This document shows positions 5,941 to 6,058 of a stretch of DNA of 6,058 nucleotides, piece by piece. The stretch is from the NCBI GenBank assembly GCA_018970845.1, contig JAGWVO010000232.1:1-6058 (forward strand), in the 5' to 3' direction. The position numbers and the translations under genes were made by a program. Numbering within the stretch: position 1 is the stretch's first letter; each line of letters begins with the position of its first letter. Below the pieces are notes generated by a model. The model was not told the DNA's origin. It made no database searches and saw only the letters and a program-made list of their open reading frames with translations. The DNA is from Planctomycetota bacterium (lineage in GTDB: Bacteria; Planctomycetota; Planctomycetia; Gemmatales; Gemmataceae).

Positions 5941-6058
5941 GGTTGCGCCCTTGGGAGGGGGTGGTTCCGCTTTCAAAGTCCTGTGAAAAACAGCCGGGGA
6001 ACCCAGTCGCTTCCCACCTGGAGCCAGGCCAACTGCCCCCAGCTTGCGGCCAACTCAC

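Noticed and set aside
6027..6055. Direct repeat GGCCAACT (6027-6034 and 6048-6055) and a small inverted repeat CCTGG/CCAGG (6017-6028)
   Set aside because: They are short, lie at the window edge with no attached feature, and could easily arise by chance in GC-rich DNA.
5852..6058. A minus-strand open frame running from the right edge into the start of gltA
   Set aside because: Its codons lack the third-position G/C bias of the neighbouring genes and the product shows no motif. It is better read as leader and promoter DNA.

Overview
The window looks like ordinary chromosomal DNA from a high-GC bacterium, most likely a member of the Planctomycetota. That placement is an inference from remembered protein style: the short UvrC (457 residues, four-cysteine block, no C-terminal helix-hairpin-helix part), the seryl-tRNA synthetase ending, and the N-terminus of the compact citrate synthase. 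No 16S rRNA or other decisive marker is present. Third codon positions are strongly G/C in all the genes and nothing stands out as recently transferred DNA.

Layout: six complete genes lie on the minus strand, read right to left as citrate synthase (gltA, 4728-5855), seryl-tRNA synthetase (serS, 3393-4688), compact excinuclease subunit C (uvrC, 1986-3359), survival-protein nucleotidase (surE, 1196-1957), a DinB/YfiT-like putative metalloprotein (641-1132) and a DUF2784 membrane protein (208-639). The gaps between them are 39, 33, 28, 63 and 1 bases, so they plausibly form one operon. The best promoter candidate is in the 203 bases to the right of gltA, where a TACAAT box sits between two direct copies of GTGAACA. 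At the left edge (2-157) there is an open plus-strand frame with coding-like base usage. It is probably the 3' end of an unidentified convergent gene.

How the genes fit together: gltA (entry to the TCA cycle), serS (tRNA charging), uvrC (nucleotide excision repair) and surE (nucleotide phosphatase) are housekeeping genes with no direct shared pathway. UvrC and SurE both touch DNA or nucleotide maintenance. The last two genes are probably translationally coupled, with a single base between the stop of one and the start of the next, but the function of that pair is unknown.

I found no mobile element, CRISPR array, tRNA or rRNA, and no clear sign of a new multi-gene system. The most notable items are the shortened UvrC that keeps both nuclease active sites, the coupled DinB/DUF2784 pair, the repeat-flanked promoter candidate, and a terminator-like hairpin pointing antisense at the gltA/serS junction.
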